Positions 25,401-33,261 are shown, counted from the stretch's first letter. The stretch: 64,000 nt of DNA from Streptomyces sp. TRM49041 (GCF_008271805.1 NZ_VSRY01000087.1:1-64000), one strand, 5' to 3'. The notes: generated from the sequence alone by a model not told the origin. A program made the numbers and translations.

Positions 25401-26548
25401 GGTGTGATGTCGCCCAGCGGGGACCAGTCCCGCGCACCGTCGTTCCGCCATGCCTGGATCCGGCCGCCGGATCCGGCGACGATGCGATCGGCGTCTCCGT
25501 CGCCGTCGATGTCAAGGAACCGAGTCTGCGAGCCGTCGCCCGCACCGTCCACGACCTCGCCGAGCGGTGCCCAGGAACCGACGCCGCGCTGCAGCCGCTG
25601 GAGCGTCTCGAGGAAGCGTCGAGCAGCATTGCCGTTGAGTACGTCGGCCACGGCGCCGAGGGGGTTCCCCCAGTTTCCGAGCTTCGCCGCGTAACGCCTC
25701 AGAGTGGTTTGCGCTTCGGACACCAACGCGCTGGAACCGGCAACTGCGTACTCCACAAGCGCTCCGGTGAACGCTCCGGCAAGCGCACCCCAGATCGCCG
25801 TGCCCAACGCGGCGCCCCAGACCTCTGCGTCGATCGGCTTCCCGTCCAGGGCAGCGCTCACCAGCTCGCTGACGCCCCCCGCCATGCCCCCGGCCACAGC
25901 CGCGCACACCGGTGCTGCCGCCGGAGCACCTACGTTGAAAGCGGCCAGGCAGAGCGCCCCGGACACGATTCCCGCAGCGGTGGCGGCCAGGCCGGTGACG
26001 AACTTCTTCCAAAAACCGTCCCAGAATCCCGCAGTGCCGACCTCCGCCACCGGCACCACGATGACGAGGCTGTCGCCGACGGCTTGGACACTCCCGTCGT
26101 ACCTGACGTCGTCGGTCGACTGCTCGTAGTATCCAACGCTGTTCTTCTGGGCTTGACGCGTGAAGAACTCGTTCAGCGAAAGCCCGTTGGCCTGGTCGGC
26201 CCGGGCGTCGTCGACCATTTGCCGCATCAGCTGCTGCAACTGCTCAGGTCTTTGGGCGGGGTCGAAGTCGATGGCGGCCACCAGGTCGTTGTCGCTCTGC
26301 GCCAGTGAGCGAAGGTTCCCGGCATCGCGCGCGCAGCCCATGCGCAGTGCCGCGCCCCCGTTCTCGATCGGCTCGGTGGCGAAGGACGAGCCTGCCGCGG
26401 AACACCCCGTGGCCTCCGCTGCCGAAGCGGCGACGGGTTCGGCGGACCCGACGACCGTCAGCACCACCGAGAGGACGAGCGCGACAAGCGCTGCGCCCCC
26501 GGAGCGTGTTCTCCCCGTCGTTCCTAATCTGAGCGTGCTCTTGAGCAC
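22475..26548 (-). CDS. Chimeric secreted GH9 endoglucanase with FG-GAP and CBM modules
   Basis: This gene encodes a 1357-residue exoenzyme. A signal peptide (1-about 43) is followed by an unrecognised region (about 45-325) with two hydrophobic Ala/Gly-rich stretches, then FG-GAP propeller repeats (about 330-590, DIDGDGDADRIV), a CBM4/9-like module (about 630-775, LLQNSNFTGTFKPWWVNAG), the Ig-like N-domain of GH9 enzymes (about 785-868, VKVNQHGYLPNGPKRATL) and the GH9 (alpha/alpha)6 barrel (873-1357). The catalytic base is in GWYDAGDHGKYV (about 947) and the acid Glu in LNEITINWNSALAW (about 1333), so the enzyme looks active on beta-1,4-glucans. The GTG at 26548 has GGGAG at 6 bases. The order with a propeller before the CBM, and the unknown N-terminal region, are unusual. 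Confidence 0.85.
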   Translation of the reverse strand: MLKSTLRLGTTGRTRSGGAALVALVLSVVLTVVGSAEPVAASAAEATGCSAAGSSFATEPIENGGAALRMGCARDAGNLRSLAQSDNDLVAAIDFDPAQRPEQLQQLMRQMVDDARADQANGLSLNEFFTRQAQKNSVGYYEQSTDDVRYDGSVQAVGDSLVIVVPVAEVGTAGFWDGFWKKFVTGLAATAAGIVSGALCLAAFNVGAPAAAPVCAAVAGGMAGGVSELVSAALDGKPIDAEVWGAALGTAIWGALAGAFTGALVEYAVAGSSALVSEAQTTLRRYAAKLGNWGNPLGAVADVLNGNAARRFLETLQRLQRGVGSWAPLGEVVDGAGDGSQTRFLDIDGDGDADRIVAGSGGRIQAWRNDGARDWSPLGDITPGAAAQDDVDPHQVFFGDVDGDDRDDYIRILNAGESPTGFASMRVWRNESTAEAVGWAEPRTVANDLGYTGDLLFVDIDGDGDDDLLVKGRLNYVTAWENTGHGLPSEGDWKKIGFGYPKEGPSGELSFADITGDGRADVVLVEYMSGDVLAWENTGGPWSLTTGWRSLGTIRSGDAFAGTTGTFADLDADLVADFLLFNGDSGGVDGWLLPRYGPGGQGPGQPGHPQDHAELPAGTLPAYSGGQPRPQLDGRLLQNSNFTGTFKPWWVNAGMTPKLQGGVLCVDAPASEKPWDVLVGHNSIYLPGGSSYTLRFRARTSAAAKPIVRIGPFDNPDKIEYFARGFTTGESWKHYEYTFKTSYSDAYVLSQLQFRLGAADKPYEFCMDDVSLDGKEFAHAADTGPAVKVNQHGYLPNGPKRATLMTDAAGPLPWTLRSVGGGAVATGTTEPAGFDGSAGASVHTIDFSGVSATGEFRLAVGGEESHSFDIRPDLYDSLRTDSMRFFYTNRSGITIDGGIAGAAYARPAGHVGSSPNTGDSQVPCQTPKSYVDNWTCDYTLDVTGGWYDAGDHGKYVVNGGIATYQLLSAWERAVAEGSQAQLGDSALAVPERGNGVPDILDEARWNLEFMLKMQVPDGRPLAGMVHHKVHDESWTGPPTLPHQDKKKRELHRPSTAATLNLAAVAAQGARIYERFDPGFATKLRSAAERAYTAARAEPALYAPRADRVGGGPYNDSDASDEFYWAAAELYLTTKRGSYLDDVRSSRFHTAGAAFSQNGFYWGSVAALAQLDLARFGDGLTEHAKIRTWVTAAADRLISFQRAERFGQTYTPTTGKYDWGSNASMLNNQVVLATAYDLTGTDAYADAVFEGFDYLFGRNALGQSYITGYGANDAKNQHSRWYAKSFDASLPNPPAGTVAGGPNSSLQDPLASSWLHGCAPQLCYVDNLEAWSLNEITINWNSALAWTSAFAADVAGRP

Positions 26549-27074
26549 TCCTCACTCCCTCCCATGTAATGCAACCCGGTTCGCGAATGGCGCTTGCAGC
26601 ACCCGTCCCTTGGACAGCGCCGCTCTCATCGCATCTCCGATACGCGGATACTCGGCCCTGATGCCGGTGAGATCTCGCGTATGCAGCTCGTGAGCGCCGG
26701 GGCCCTGCAGCACCTCGATGACGGCATCGGTGCCGTCCTCCCACGGACGGCGACCGGTCCAGGCGCGTGTCGATCCCGGCGGAAGAGGAGAACGCGCGAC
26801 CTGATCGACCATTCGGTCGCGGAAGGGATCACTTTCACGGAACGCACGCGCACCATGAGCAGAGGACGGACCGACGGCGCCGTGACTCGGACGAGGCACC
26901 GGGCTGTGCCGCCACCGAGAACGACGACACCCGCCCGGATGGTCGCGCGGGTGTGCGCGTGGAGGACACCGGGCACGAGACGGCCGGCCTCAGCGTCTCC
27001 GCCTACGAGTCCGGTGGCCGCCCCGGAGCGGCCACCGCGAGGAACGCGTGGGCGGGCAGGCGACGCCTCCACCC
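26549..27074. other. Gap between GH9 and crystallin genes
   Basis: This 526-base gap lies upstream of the GH9 gene and so contains its promoter. A 115-codon minus-strand frame (26552-26899) ending in HGRE has a plausible C-terminal half (VIEVLQGPGAHELHTRDLTG) but a poor start and no recognised family, so it is not called as a gene. Confidence 0.35.
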
Positions 27075-27461
27075 TCAGTAGATCTTGATCCACTCGATCT
27101 TGTGTACCCGGTTGCCCGGCTCGGCCACCCCGTAGCTGTCCACGACAGGGTTGTAGGCAACCCACTTGTTGGCGCTGATCTCGTATCTGCGAGGATCGCC
27201 CTCGATGGCCTGGAAGCGGAACTTCACCTTGTTGTTGCCCGTGGAGATCCAGTTCACCCCGTAGACGGCCACGTTCATTTCGCCGGCGTTCGCGAAGCAG
27301 AGCGTGCCGTTCACAGATTCGATCTTGAAGAAGTCCGTCCTGTTGCCGCACTCCGTCCTGTTGACGGCGTGTGCGGGAAGGGCGGTCGTGACAGTGGTCA
27401 GCAGTGCTGCGGTGGTCACACCGGCCAGGCGCAGGATGTGGCTGATCGGACGTTTCGTCAC
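27075..27461 (-). CDS. Secreted beta/gamma-crystallin-like (Streptomyces killer-toxin-like) protein
   Basis: This is a small exported protein of 128 residues. The GTG at 27461 is chosen because GGAGG lies 5 bases upstream and a signal peptide (KRPISHILRLAGVTTAALLT to PAHA, cleavage about residue 29) starts at once; the open frame extends further upstream without such signals. The mature part (ECGNRTDFFKIESVNGTLCF and ANAGEMNVAVYGVNWISTGN) matches the one-domain beta/gamma-crystallin proteins of Streptomyces, related to the yeast killer-toxin-like protein SKLP, with two cysteines that may form a disulfide. Whether it is toxic or structural is unknown. It lies downstream of decayed mobile DNA and next to the GH9 gene. 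Confidence 0.75.
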   Translation of the reverse strand: MTKRPISHILRLAGVTTAALLTTVTTALPAHAVNRTECGNRTDFFKIESVNGTLCFANAGEMNVAVYGVNWISTGNNKVKFRFQAIEGDPRRYEISANKWVAYNPVVDSYGVAEPGNRVHKIEWIKIY

Positions 27462-27811
27462 AGGGTCCTCCAGTTGAGAGTGATGCGGATCGAGTGGAGA
27501 GACGAGGCGGCAGCAGAACGGGTTGTAAAGAGACGGCAAAGCCTTCAGGAGCCGCAGCCGCTCTCCCCCATCGCGGGTCGTGACGACGTGGGCTGTACTG
27601 AGATTCATGGATTCCCCGACACCACGGTTACGGCCCTGCCGAAGAAGAACCACCAGCACCATGGCAGCACAGCGATCAAGCGCAAAGCCGCAGGTCATGC
27701 CAGGAATGAGAGGCGTCAGCCGCCCCTGGGCCCCTGCGCCCCTGGGCCCCTGACGGCTCGTCAGCCTGCGTCATCGGCACAGATGACCGCCGACTTCAAC
27801 CGAGGGAGGCT
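27462..27811. other. Upstream region of the crystallin gene
   Basis: This 350-base gap carries the promoter region of the crystallin gene and two direct copies of a 16-base CCCCTGGG-type unit (27721-27752). No gene is supported. Confidence 0.4.
27721..27752. repeat. Tandem 16-bp duplication
   Basis: Two identical units, CGCCCCTGGGCCCCTG, stand head to tail. Each unit itself contains two CCCCTG steps. Confidence 0.7.
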
Positions 27812-28915
27812 GTGGAGGTCACTCCCGCGAAGATCGCTGCTACACCACTCAGCGGGACGCGATCAGGTCCGCACCATCGGCCGGCCGGCCGATCGACCAC
27901 GTCGCCAAGGACCTCGGCATCCACAAGGAGGCTCTGCGCGGCTGGGTCCGCCAGGCCGGCCGAGCCCGGCGAGCGTGACGACCGGCTCACAACCGCCGAG
28001 CGCGAGGCGCTCAGGCAACTCCCAATGAGAACGCCGAGTCGAAGCGGGCGCGATCTCGGGGTCGATGCCGCCTGCCGGGTTATTCAGCTGTCGCCGTCGA
28101 CGTACTTCGTCCGCGAGAGGCGGCCGAAGTCGGCCCGCCGGCTCCGCGACAAGCAGCTCATGGCGCTGATGGAACAGATCCACGCTGATTCGGGCGGCAC
28201 CTATGGCACCCACCGCGGCCGAGCTGGGATGCACCACCACCACAGCGCCGGCCTCGCGGATTTCTGCCGCGTGCTGCTCGATGAGCTGCGAGCCCCCGCA
28301 CGATCGCGGCTCGGCGTTCCCGACGGCAGCCGCGCCGGATGACCACGCCAGGGGCGCGTTCTCCCGCCGTGTCTACCGTTGGGCTGCGACCGCCGACGCC
28401 GACTTCCCGCCGAAGAGGCCAGGGCGGTGGCGGCCGCCTGGGAGGACACGGACACCGAGCGCACACGCCGACGGGAGCTGTGCAGCAGGCCGGTGGCCGT
28501 CTGACGCTGATCAGCGTCCGCCTCGCGCACGGCCGGGGCCTGTTCAAGGGCTGGCGGGGCGGCATCGCCGCCGACGCCACTCCGATTCCCGCCTGGCACC
28601 GCCCGCCCCGCGATTCGTGCCGCTGCGACCGACTCGTCGACGACGTCTACGCCCCGCGTCAGCACCTCCGCCTCGGCCGGATGAATCGATTCGGCGGTCC
28701 CGGTCACGGATGACCGCGGAGAACCTCGCGGTGCGCGACCGAGGTGCGTGCGGCAGGCGACACCCACCCACGCAGCGGTTCCCGGTTGTCTGCCGGAAAC
28801 CCGCGAGGCACTACCTCCACCTCACCTGGCAGGACGCCTACCGGCCCGAACAAGCGAACGTCGAAGGCCTCAACGGCAGGGCCGAAAGCCATGGCATCGA
28901 TGTCTCCGACCCCAC
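27812..28915 (+). mobile_element. Decayed IS3-type transposase and other mobile-element debris
   Basis: Between 27812 and about 28060 the sequence encodes, across frames, VAKDLGIHKEALRGWVRQA and then the TTAEREALRQL and NAESKRA segments, which are the helix-turn-helix and leucine-zipper parts of an IS3-family OrfA, broken by a stop and frameshift. From 28060 the OrfB-like start follows (RVIQLSPSTYFVRERRP, then ADSGGTYGTHRGRA), again frameshifted and without its DDE core. Farther on, WRGGIAADATPIPAWHRPP (about 28545-28610) looks like a piece of a second transposase. No terminal inverted repeats were found. The whole segment is inactive debris and marks past insertions. Confidence 0.65.
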
Positions 28916-28922
28916 GAGACCA

Positions 28923-29738
28923 TCAGTCCCAGTGGTGGACCCAGGTACGCCGCCCGAGGACTGCGTGGGCGGCGTACTCCTCCAGCGTGGCGTGAGGACT
29001 CCGGTCGAGGTCGTCAGGACAGAAGGCGGCGTGCTCGGCGGCCACGGCCACCGCCTGGTCCAGCGTGGTGGGCGGCGCGGCGACCGAGAGAACGAGCCGG
29101 TTCGCGGTGAGCGCCACGACCCGGGTGCCGAAGCGCTCGTCCCAACTGCGCAGGACGGCGCTGAGGACACCGGAGTCGTCCTCGTGATGCAGCGCGCCGG
29201 ACCAGCCGATGGCCGCGGGTATGTCAGCGTTGCATTCGGCGGACACCAGGGCGAGGCGGGGGTCTTTCAACCAGGAGTCGTCACCTGACAGGGCATCGGC
29301 CATCTGGGCGGCCTGTACATCGGGGTCGACGTCGGACGACACCGCCCCGGCGAGTCCCGGCCACGGCGCATCGAAGGGGGCCACCACTCCCCCGGCCCGC
29401 TTCTCCCGCAGCTCCGCCCAGTGGTAGGACAACATCTCCTCGGCGCCCAAGTCCTCCGGATCGGACAGGTTTCCGCACATCAGGTCCCAGCCCTCCGGGT
29501 CGCCCGACGGGCCGCCGACGTCCACCAGCACCGGCACGAGGTCCGCCGCCCGGCGCGCGGCCTCCTGCGCTGACCACTGCCCGGGCACGGCACGCGCATC
29601 GGCCAGCCACATCAGCGGATACGGCCAGGGTCCCTGGTATGTCTCGTTCAACAGCCTCCCCGAGGGGAGGTCGAGCCCGAGCGCCCGCCGGCTCGGGTCG
29701 GCCGCGAGCCCGGGCAGGTTGTTCGTCTCCGTCACCAT
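28923..29738 (-). CDS. DUF4253 domain protein
   Basis: This gene encodes a 271-residue cytoplasmic protein. The C-terminal ~110 residues match DUF4253: PAAIGWSGALHHEDDSGVLS, AVLRSWDERFGTRVVALTAN, then LVLSVAAPPTTLDQAVAVAA and the closing WVHHWD. The N-terminal half (LDLPSGRLLNETYQGPWPYP) is the usual lead-in of the Streptomyces members. No catalytic function is established; the family is widespread in actinobacteria and is often found singly. It has no operon partner here, lying between transposase debris and a tRNA. The ATG at 29738 is the natural start. Confidence 0.8.
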   Translation of the reverse strand: MVTETNNLPGLAADPSRRALGLDLPSGRLLNETYQGPWPYPLMWLADARAVPGQWSAQEAARRAADLVPVLVDVGGPSGDPEGWDLMCGNLSDPEDLGAEEMLSYHWAELREKRAGGVVAPFDAPWPGLAGAVSSDVDPDVQAAQMADALSGDDSWLKDPRLALVSAECNADIPAAIGWSGALHHEDDSGVLSAVLRSWDERFGTRVVALTANRLVLSVAAPPTTLDQAVAVAAEHAAFCPDDLDRSPHATLEEYAAHAVLGRRTWVHHWD

Positions 29739-30154
29739 GCGACGACAGTAGGGGAGGGGTCCGACAGCGCTCCTCGTGGCCGGGCTCCGGTGGTGGCTCA
29801 GGGGCCGGTTGACACCCTGCTGACCGCCTTCCGGCCATACGGATTCACTCTTGGATCGTGGCGGCCTGAAGCGCTCTGGCCAGGAAGGTCGGGTCCCCGC
29901 CCGCGATCACCCCGCCCACCGGATCCGTGACCCCGCCCCCCGACACGGCCGGCCTGCCACCGCCCAGAAGGTCGGCCCGCCACACGACCACCTGACGCCC
30001 CAGAACGAGCCAGCGGGATGCCGCACGCCCAGGAGAGGCCCCGCCGCCTCCCACACACCCGAATCACCCCGGATCGCCACCCGGTCTCCATCGGGCAACC
30101 ACCCCAGGACCCGCCCGCATTCGGACACCGCCTCGAACAGACCCCGGAAACGCC
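29739..30154 (-). other. Gap with a possible frameshifted small gene
   Basis: On the minus strand, 30128 to about 29920 reads ECGRVLGWLPDGDRVAIRGD and onward, and a second frame from about 29960 to 29845 ends GGDPTFLARALQAATIQE. Together they look like one ~95-residue protein broken by a frameshift, but no ribosome site or family supports it. The rest of the gap is featureless. Confidence 0.25.
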
Positions 30155-30191
30155 AAGATCCCGCCCGATCAATCAGATCGGACGGGATCTT
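30155..30191 (-). terminator. Terminator downstream of tRNA-Ala
   Basis: AAGATCCCGCCCGATC and GATCGGACGGGATCTT pair (16 bp, one mismatch) around a 5-base loop. The stem lies 40 bases past the 3' end of the minus-strand tRNA, in the correct place to end its transcript. Confidence 0.75.
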
Positions 30192-30230
30192 GTGAACTCT
30201 TCCTGAACCAACTCAAGAACAGTCGTGCGT

Positions 30231-30303
30231 GGACCTGAGGGGATTTGAACCCCTGACCCCCTCGATGCGAACGAGGTGCGCTACCAGTCTGCGCCACAGG
30301 CCC
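30231..30303 (-). tRNA. tRNA-Ala (anticodon CGC)
   Basis: The minus strand folds into a complete 73-base cloverleaf: acceptor stem GGGCCTG with CAGGTCC, D-arm GCGC...GCGC, anticodon stem CCTCG/CGAGG around loop TTCGCAT giving anticodon CGC, and T-arm AGGGG-TTCAAAT-CCCCT. CCA is not encoded. It reads the GCG alanine codon, which is very frequent in this GC-rich genome. It sits at the border between accessory DNA on the left and conserved core genes on the right. Confidence 0.95.
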
Positions 30304-30385
30304 TTGCGACGTGTGAAACATTAGCATCCCGATCGGGGTGCTCGGAAATCCGTTGCCGGGCGGGCCCGGAGATGTGGATCACGGG

Positions 30386-31537
30386 TCACTCGTTGGCCGC
30401 GCGGGGGCGGTCTTCGTCGGCGTACTGGTCGAAGAGCGGTGTCCGGCCGTGGTCGCGGGGGCGGCGGGGGGCCGTGGCGGACGGGTTCGGGTTCTTGCGG
30501 GTGGGTGGGGGCGGGGTGGGCTCCGCCGGGGAGGAGCGGGCGGCGCTCCAGGTCTCCGGGTCGGTGACGTCGACGCCGCCCGTGGCGCGCGGGGCGACGG
30601 GGGCGGTGACATAGGTGGGCAGCGGGACCGGGACGGGGTCCCAGCTGTCGCCGCGGGCCGGGCCCCGGTCGCGCTGCTGGTCGACCCACTCCGCGTGGTC
30701 CGTCTGCTCGACGACCGCGCGGCGGCCCGCCTCCGCGGGGGAGACCGCCGGTGTGGGTTCGGGGTGGGCGGGCGCCTCGTCGTCCTGGTGCGGGGCCGGG
30801 GGGCGGCCGCGGCGCGGCGGGCGGCTCCGGTTCTCGCGGAGGCGCTGGGCGGCGGCCTCGGCGCGGCGCCGGTCCATGACGTACACGAAGCGGCGGCGCT
30901 CCTGTCGGCGCAGGTAGACGATGTACGCGCTGAGCAGCACCGCCGGGATGCCGGGCGCCCACAGGAAGGTGAGTCCGCCGACGGCCGCGGCGATCGCGCC
31001 CAGCGTGAAAGCGAAGAACAGGATCACGGTCGTACGGCGGCGCCTGGCCAGCACCCGGGAGCGGCGGGCCCGCTCCGCGGCCGTGCGGGAGGCGGCGAGG
31101 CGCGTCGCCGGTCGTCGGCGGGGGCCGGGGGAAGTCGCGCCGCCCTGCGCCTCCGAGGGACCGGCGCCCCGGGCCGCCTCCGAGGGGCCGCCGCCCGGGG
31201 ACCTCGAGTGCGCCTCGCCAGGGAGCTCCAGCCGGGCTTCCGTGTGGTCCGGGGGCGCGGCGAAGGCCCGGACGTCGACCGAGTCGATCAGCTCGGTCTT
31301 CGCGTCCGGGTCCACGTCGGGCGCCCGCCTGTCCTCGTCGTCGGCGTCGCGCGCGCGCAGCTCCTTGGCGTACCGGCGCTCCATCCCCGCCCGTCCGGAC
31401 AGGAGCCGGATGGCGGTGCTGAAGCGTTCCGTCGGTCGAGCCTCGTTCAGCTCGTCCTGCCTGCGGAGCCACATCGGCACCAGGTAGGCGGCCCAGGCTC
31501 CGACGATGACTGCGTAGATGAGGCCGCTGCTGCTCAC
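30386..31537 (-). CDS. sepX: SepX/GlpR-type division membrane protein
   Basis: This gene encodes a 383-residue membrane protein. The N-terminus SSGLIYAVIVGAWAAYLVPM is a membrane helix followed by WLRRQDELNEARPTERFS, the hallmark of the actinobacterial SepX/GlpR family. A second pair of helices (TTVILFFAFTLGAIAAAVGG to VLLSAYIVYL) lies near 170-212. The long C-terminal tail is acidic, Pro/Arg-rich and probably disordered. In Streptomyces SepX is reported as a septum-associated protein; in Corynebacterium the homologue GlpR is the membrane receptor of the gephyrin-like Glp. The presence of a gephyrin/MoeA homologue at 33353-34669 in the same gene run fits that pairing. Assignment rests on sequence style and synteny. 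Confidence 0.7.
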   Translation of the reverse strand: MSSSGLIYAVIVGAWAAYLVPMWLRRQDELNEARPTERFSTAIRLLSGRAGMERRYAKELRARDADDEDRRAPDVDPDAKTELIDSVDVRAFAAPPDHTEARLELPGEAHSRSPGGGPSEAARGAGPSEAQGGATSPGPRRRPATRLAASRTAAERARRSRVLARRRRTTVILFFAFTLGAIAAAVGGLTFLWAPGIPAVLLSAYIVYLRRQERRRFVYVMDRRRAEAAAQRLRENRSRPPRRGRPPAPHQDDEAPAHPEPTPAVSPAEAGRRAVVEQTDHAEWVDQQRDRGPARGDSWDPVPVPLPTYVTAPVAPRATGGVDVTDPETWSAARSSPAEPTPPPPTRKNPNPSATAPRRPRDHGRTPLFDQYADEDRPRAANE

Positions 31538-31676
31538 GTCTCACACGGTAGAGGTGTTCGCGTGAGCCCATCGGCCAATTGGGCCGGTGTGTCGCACGAT
31601 CTGGCTGATATCACTGACTTTTTTTTGATTGTTCAGATCGATTGTGGTCGAGCGCGACTGAATTCGAACACATGAA
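31538..31676. promoter_or_regulatory. sepX upstream region
   Basis: This 139-base gap includes an unusual run of eight T at about 31619-31626 inside AT-rich DNA, flanked by CGATCTG and CAGATCG arms. It probably carries the sepX promoter. No exact -35/-10 pair is assigned. Confidence 0.35.
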
Positions 31677-32300
31677 TTATTTTGCGGGGTGTTCCCGGCG
31701 CGACCTGTGCCAGCGGCGCACCAGGCCCTCCGGCACCTCCTCCGCCGTCAGCACGAAGACCAGGTGGTCCCGCCACGCGCCGTCGATATGGAGGTAGCGG
31801 GGGCGCAGGCCCTCCTCGCGGAATCCCAATTTCTCCACGACCCGGCGGCTCGGCACGTTCTCCGGGCGAATGCACACCTCGATCCGGTGCAGTCCCACCG
31901 AGCGGAAACAGTGGTCGACCGCCAGGGCCACCGCCGTCGGCATCACGCCACGGCCGGCCACCTCCTGGTCGACCCAGTAGCCGACGTGCCCGGAGCACAT
32001 GGAGCCCCAGGTGATCCCGGCGACCGTCAGCTGGCCGACCAGCCGCCCCCGGTACTCGATGACGAACGGCAGCATCCGGCCCGCGTTGGCCTCCGCGCGC
32101 AGGTGGCGGACCATCTGGCGGTACGTGGGCCGCTGGACGAACGGGGCGCCGGGCGCCGCGGGCGGGATGGTGGCCTCCCAGGGGCGCAGCCAGTCGCGGT
32201 TGCGCTGGTTGACCTCGCGCCATGCCTTCTGGTCGCGCGCCCTTATCGGGCGGAGGACCACGTCGCCGTCCGCCAGCGTCGCGGGCCAGGCCGGGTTCAT
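31677..32300 (-). CDS. GNAT acetyltransferase, RimJ/RimL-like
   Basis: This 207-residue acetyl-CoA-dependent N-acetyltransferase matches RimJ/RimL, which acetylate ribosomal-protein N-termini. GDVVLRPIRARDQKAWREVN is the typical opening, GHVGYWVDQEVAGRGVMPTA contains the Q/RxxGxG/A acetyl-CoA pyrophosphate loop, and HRIEVCIRPENVPSRRVVEK is the family's substrate-side helix. The ATG at 32300 overlaps the stop of the mog gene (ATGA), so it is translated from the molybdenum-cofactor transcript. The true substrate is unknown and need not be a ribosomal protein. Confidence 0.85.
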   Translation of the reverse strand: MNPAWPATLADGDVVLRPIRARDQKAWREVNQRNRDWLRPWEATIPPAAPGAPFVQRPTYRQMVRHLRAEANAGRMLPFVIEYRGRLVGQLTVAGITWGSMCSGHVGYWVDQEVAGRGVMPTAVALAVDHCFRSVGLHRIEVCIRPENVPSRRVVEKLGFREEGLRPRYLHIDGAWRDHLVFVLTAEEVPEGLVRRWHRSRREHPAK

Positions 32301-32785
32301 GACGCGGGTCTCGGGTGGTCGCCGCCGCGCAGCTGGTCGACCGCGTGGACGAGGAGCGGCTCCAGGACGGCGAGCCCGTCGCGTACGCCGCCGGTGGAGC
32401 CCGGCAGGTTGACGATCAGGGTGCGGCCGGCGACCCCGGCCAGGCCGCGGGACAGCGCGGCCGTCGGGACCTTGTCGCGGCCGTACGCGCGGATCGCCTC
32501 CGGGATGCCGGGCACCTCGTGGTCGAGCACGCGGCGGGTGGCCTCGGGGGTGGCGTCGGTGGGCGAGACGCCGGTGCCGCCGGTGGTGACGATCACGTCG
32601 TACGCGGCGGCCACGCCCGCGCGCAGCGCGGCCTCGACCGGGTCGCCGTCGGGGACGACCTGCGGGCCTTCGACGGTGAAGCCGAGCGCGGTCAGCCCGT
32701 GGGCGAGTATGGGGCCGCCCTTGTCCTCGTACACCCCGGCCGCGGCACGGTTGGAGGCGGTGATCACCAGCGCGCGGTACGTCAC
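32297..32785 (-). CDS. MoaB/Mog-family molybdopterin adenylyltransferase
   Basis: This gene encodes a 162-residue protein of the MogA/MoaB fold. TTGGTGVSPTDATPEATRRV is the diagnostic nucleotide-binding loop, LVITASNRAAAGVYEDKGGP the N-terminal strand, and GRTLIVNLPGS the late glycine-rich motif. The GTG at 32785 follows GGAG and overlaps the moaC stop by 4 bases, and its own stop overlaps the acetyltransferase start, so the three genes are coupled. The family adenylylates molybdopterin before molybdate insertion. MoaB-type members can be inactive in catalysis, and the sequence alone does not settle that. Confidence 0.88.
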   Translation of the reverse strand: MTYRALVITASNRAAAGVYEDKGGPILAHGLTALGFTVEGPQVVPDGDPVEAALRAGVAAAYDVIVTTGGTGVSPTDATPEATRRVLDHEVPGIPEAIRAYGRDKVPTAALSRGLAGVAGRTLIVNLPGSTGGVRDGLAVLEPLLVHAVDQLRGGDHPRPAS

Positions 32786-33261
32786 TTCCGGCTCCAGTCC
32801 CCGGACTTGCCGCCCGTCTTCTCCTCCACCCGTACGTCGGTGATGACGGCTCCCTTGTCGACCGCCTTGACCATGTCGACGACCGTCAGCGCCGCCACGG
32901 AGACCGCCGTCAGGGCCTCCATCTCCACGCCCGTGCGGTCGGTGGTCTTCACGGTCGCGGTGATCTCGACGGCGTCGTCGGCCACCGCCAGGTCCAGCTT
33001 CACGCCGGACACGGCGAGCGGGTGGCACAGCGGGATGAGGTCCGGGGTGCGCTTGGCGCCCATGATCCCGGCGATCCTGGCCGTGGCGAGCGCGTCGCCC
33101 TTGGGGACGCCGTCGCCGCGGAGCAGCTCCACCACGCGCGGGGAGACGAGGACCCGGCCGCTGGCGCGTGCGGTGCGGGCGGTGACGTCCTTCGCGGAGA
33201 CGTCCACCATGCGGGCGGCCCCCGCCTCGTCGATGTGGGTCAGGCTGCCTTGCGTACTCAC
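32782..33261 (-). CDS. moaC: Cyclic pyranopterin monophosphate synthase MoaC
   Basis: This gene encodes a 159-residue protein with the complete MoaC signature. LTHIDEAGAARMVDVSAKDV opens the fold. The LIPLCHPLAVSGVKLD motif, TGVEMEALTAVSVAALTVVD and the terminal DVRVEEKTGGKSGDW hold the active-site His, Glu and Lys residues. It converts 3',8-cyclo-7,8-dihydro-GTP to cyclic pyranopterin monophosphate, the first committed tricyclic intermediate of molybdenum-cofactor synthesis. It lies downstream of moeA and overlaps mog by 4 bases. The MoaA partner is not in this window. Confidence 0.95.
   Translation of the reverse strand: MSTQGSLTHIDEAGAARMVDVSAKDVTARTARASGRVLVSPRVVELLRGDGVPKGDALATARIAGIMGAKRTPDLIPLCHPLAVSGVKLDLAVADDAVEITATVKTTDRTGVEMEALTAVSVAALTVVDMVKAVDKGAVITDVRVEEKTGGKSGDWSRK

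Noticed and set aside
30155..30303. tRNA-Ala as an integrated-element attachment site
   Set aside because: No duplicate of the tRNA 3' end and no integrase gene was found in the window; left only as a possibility in the findings.
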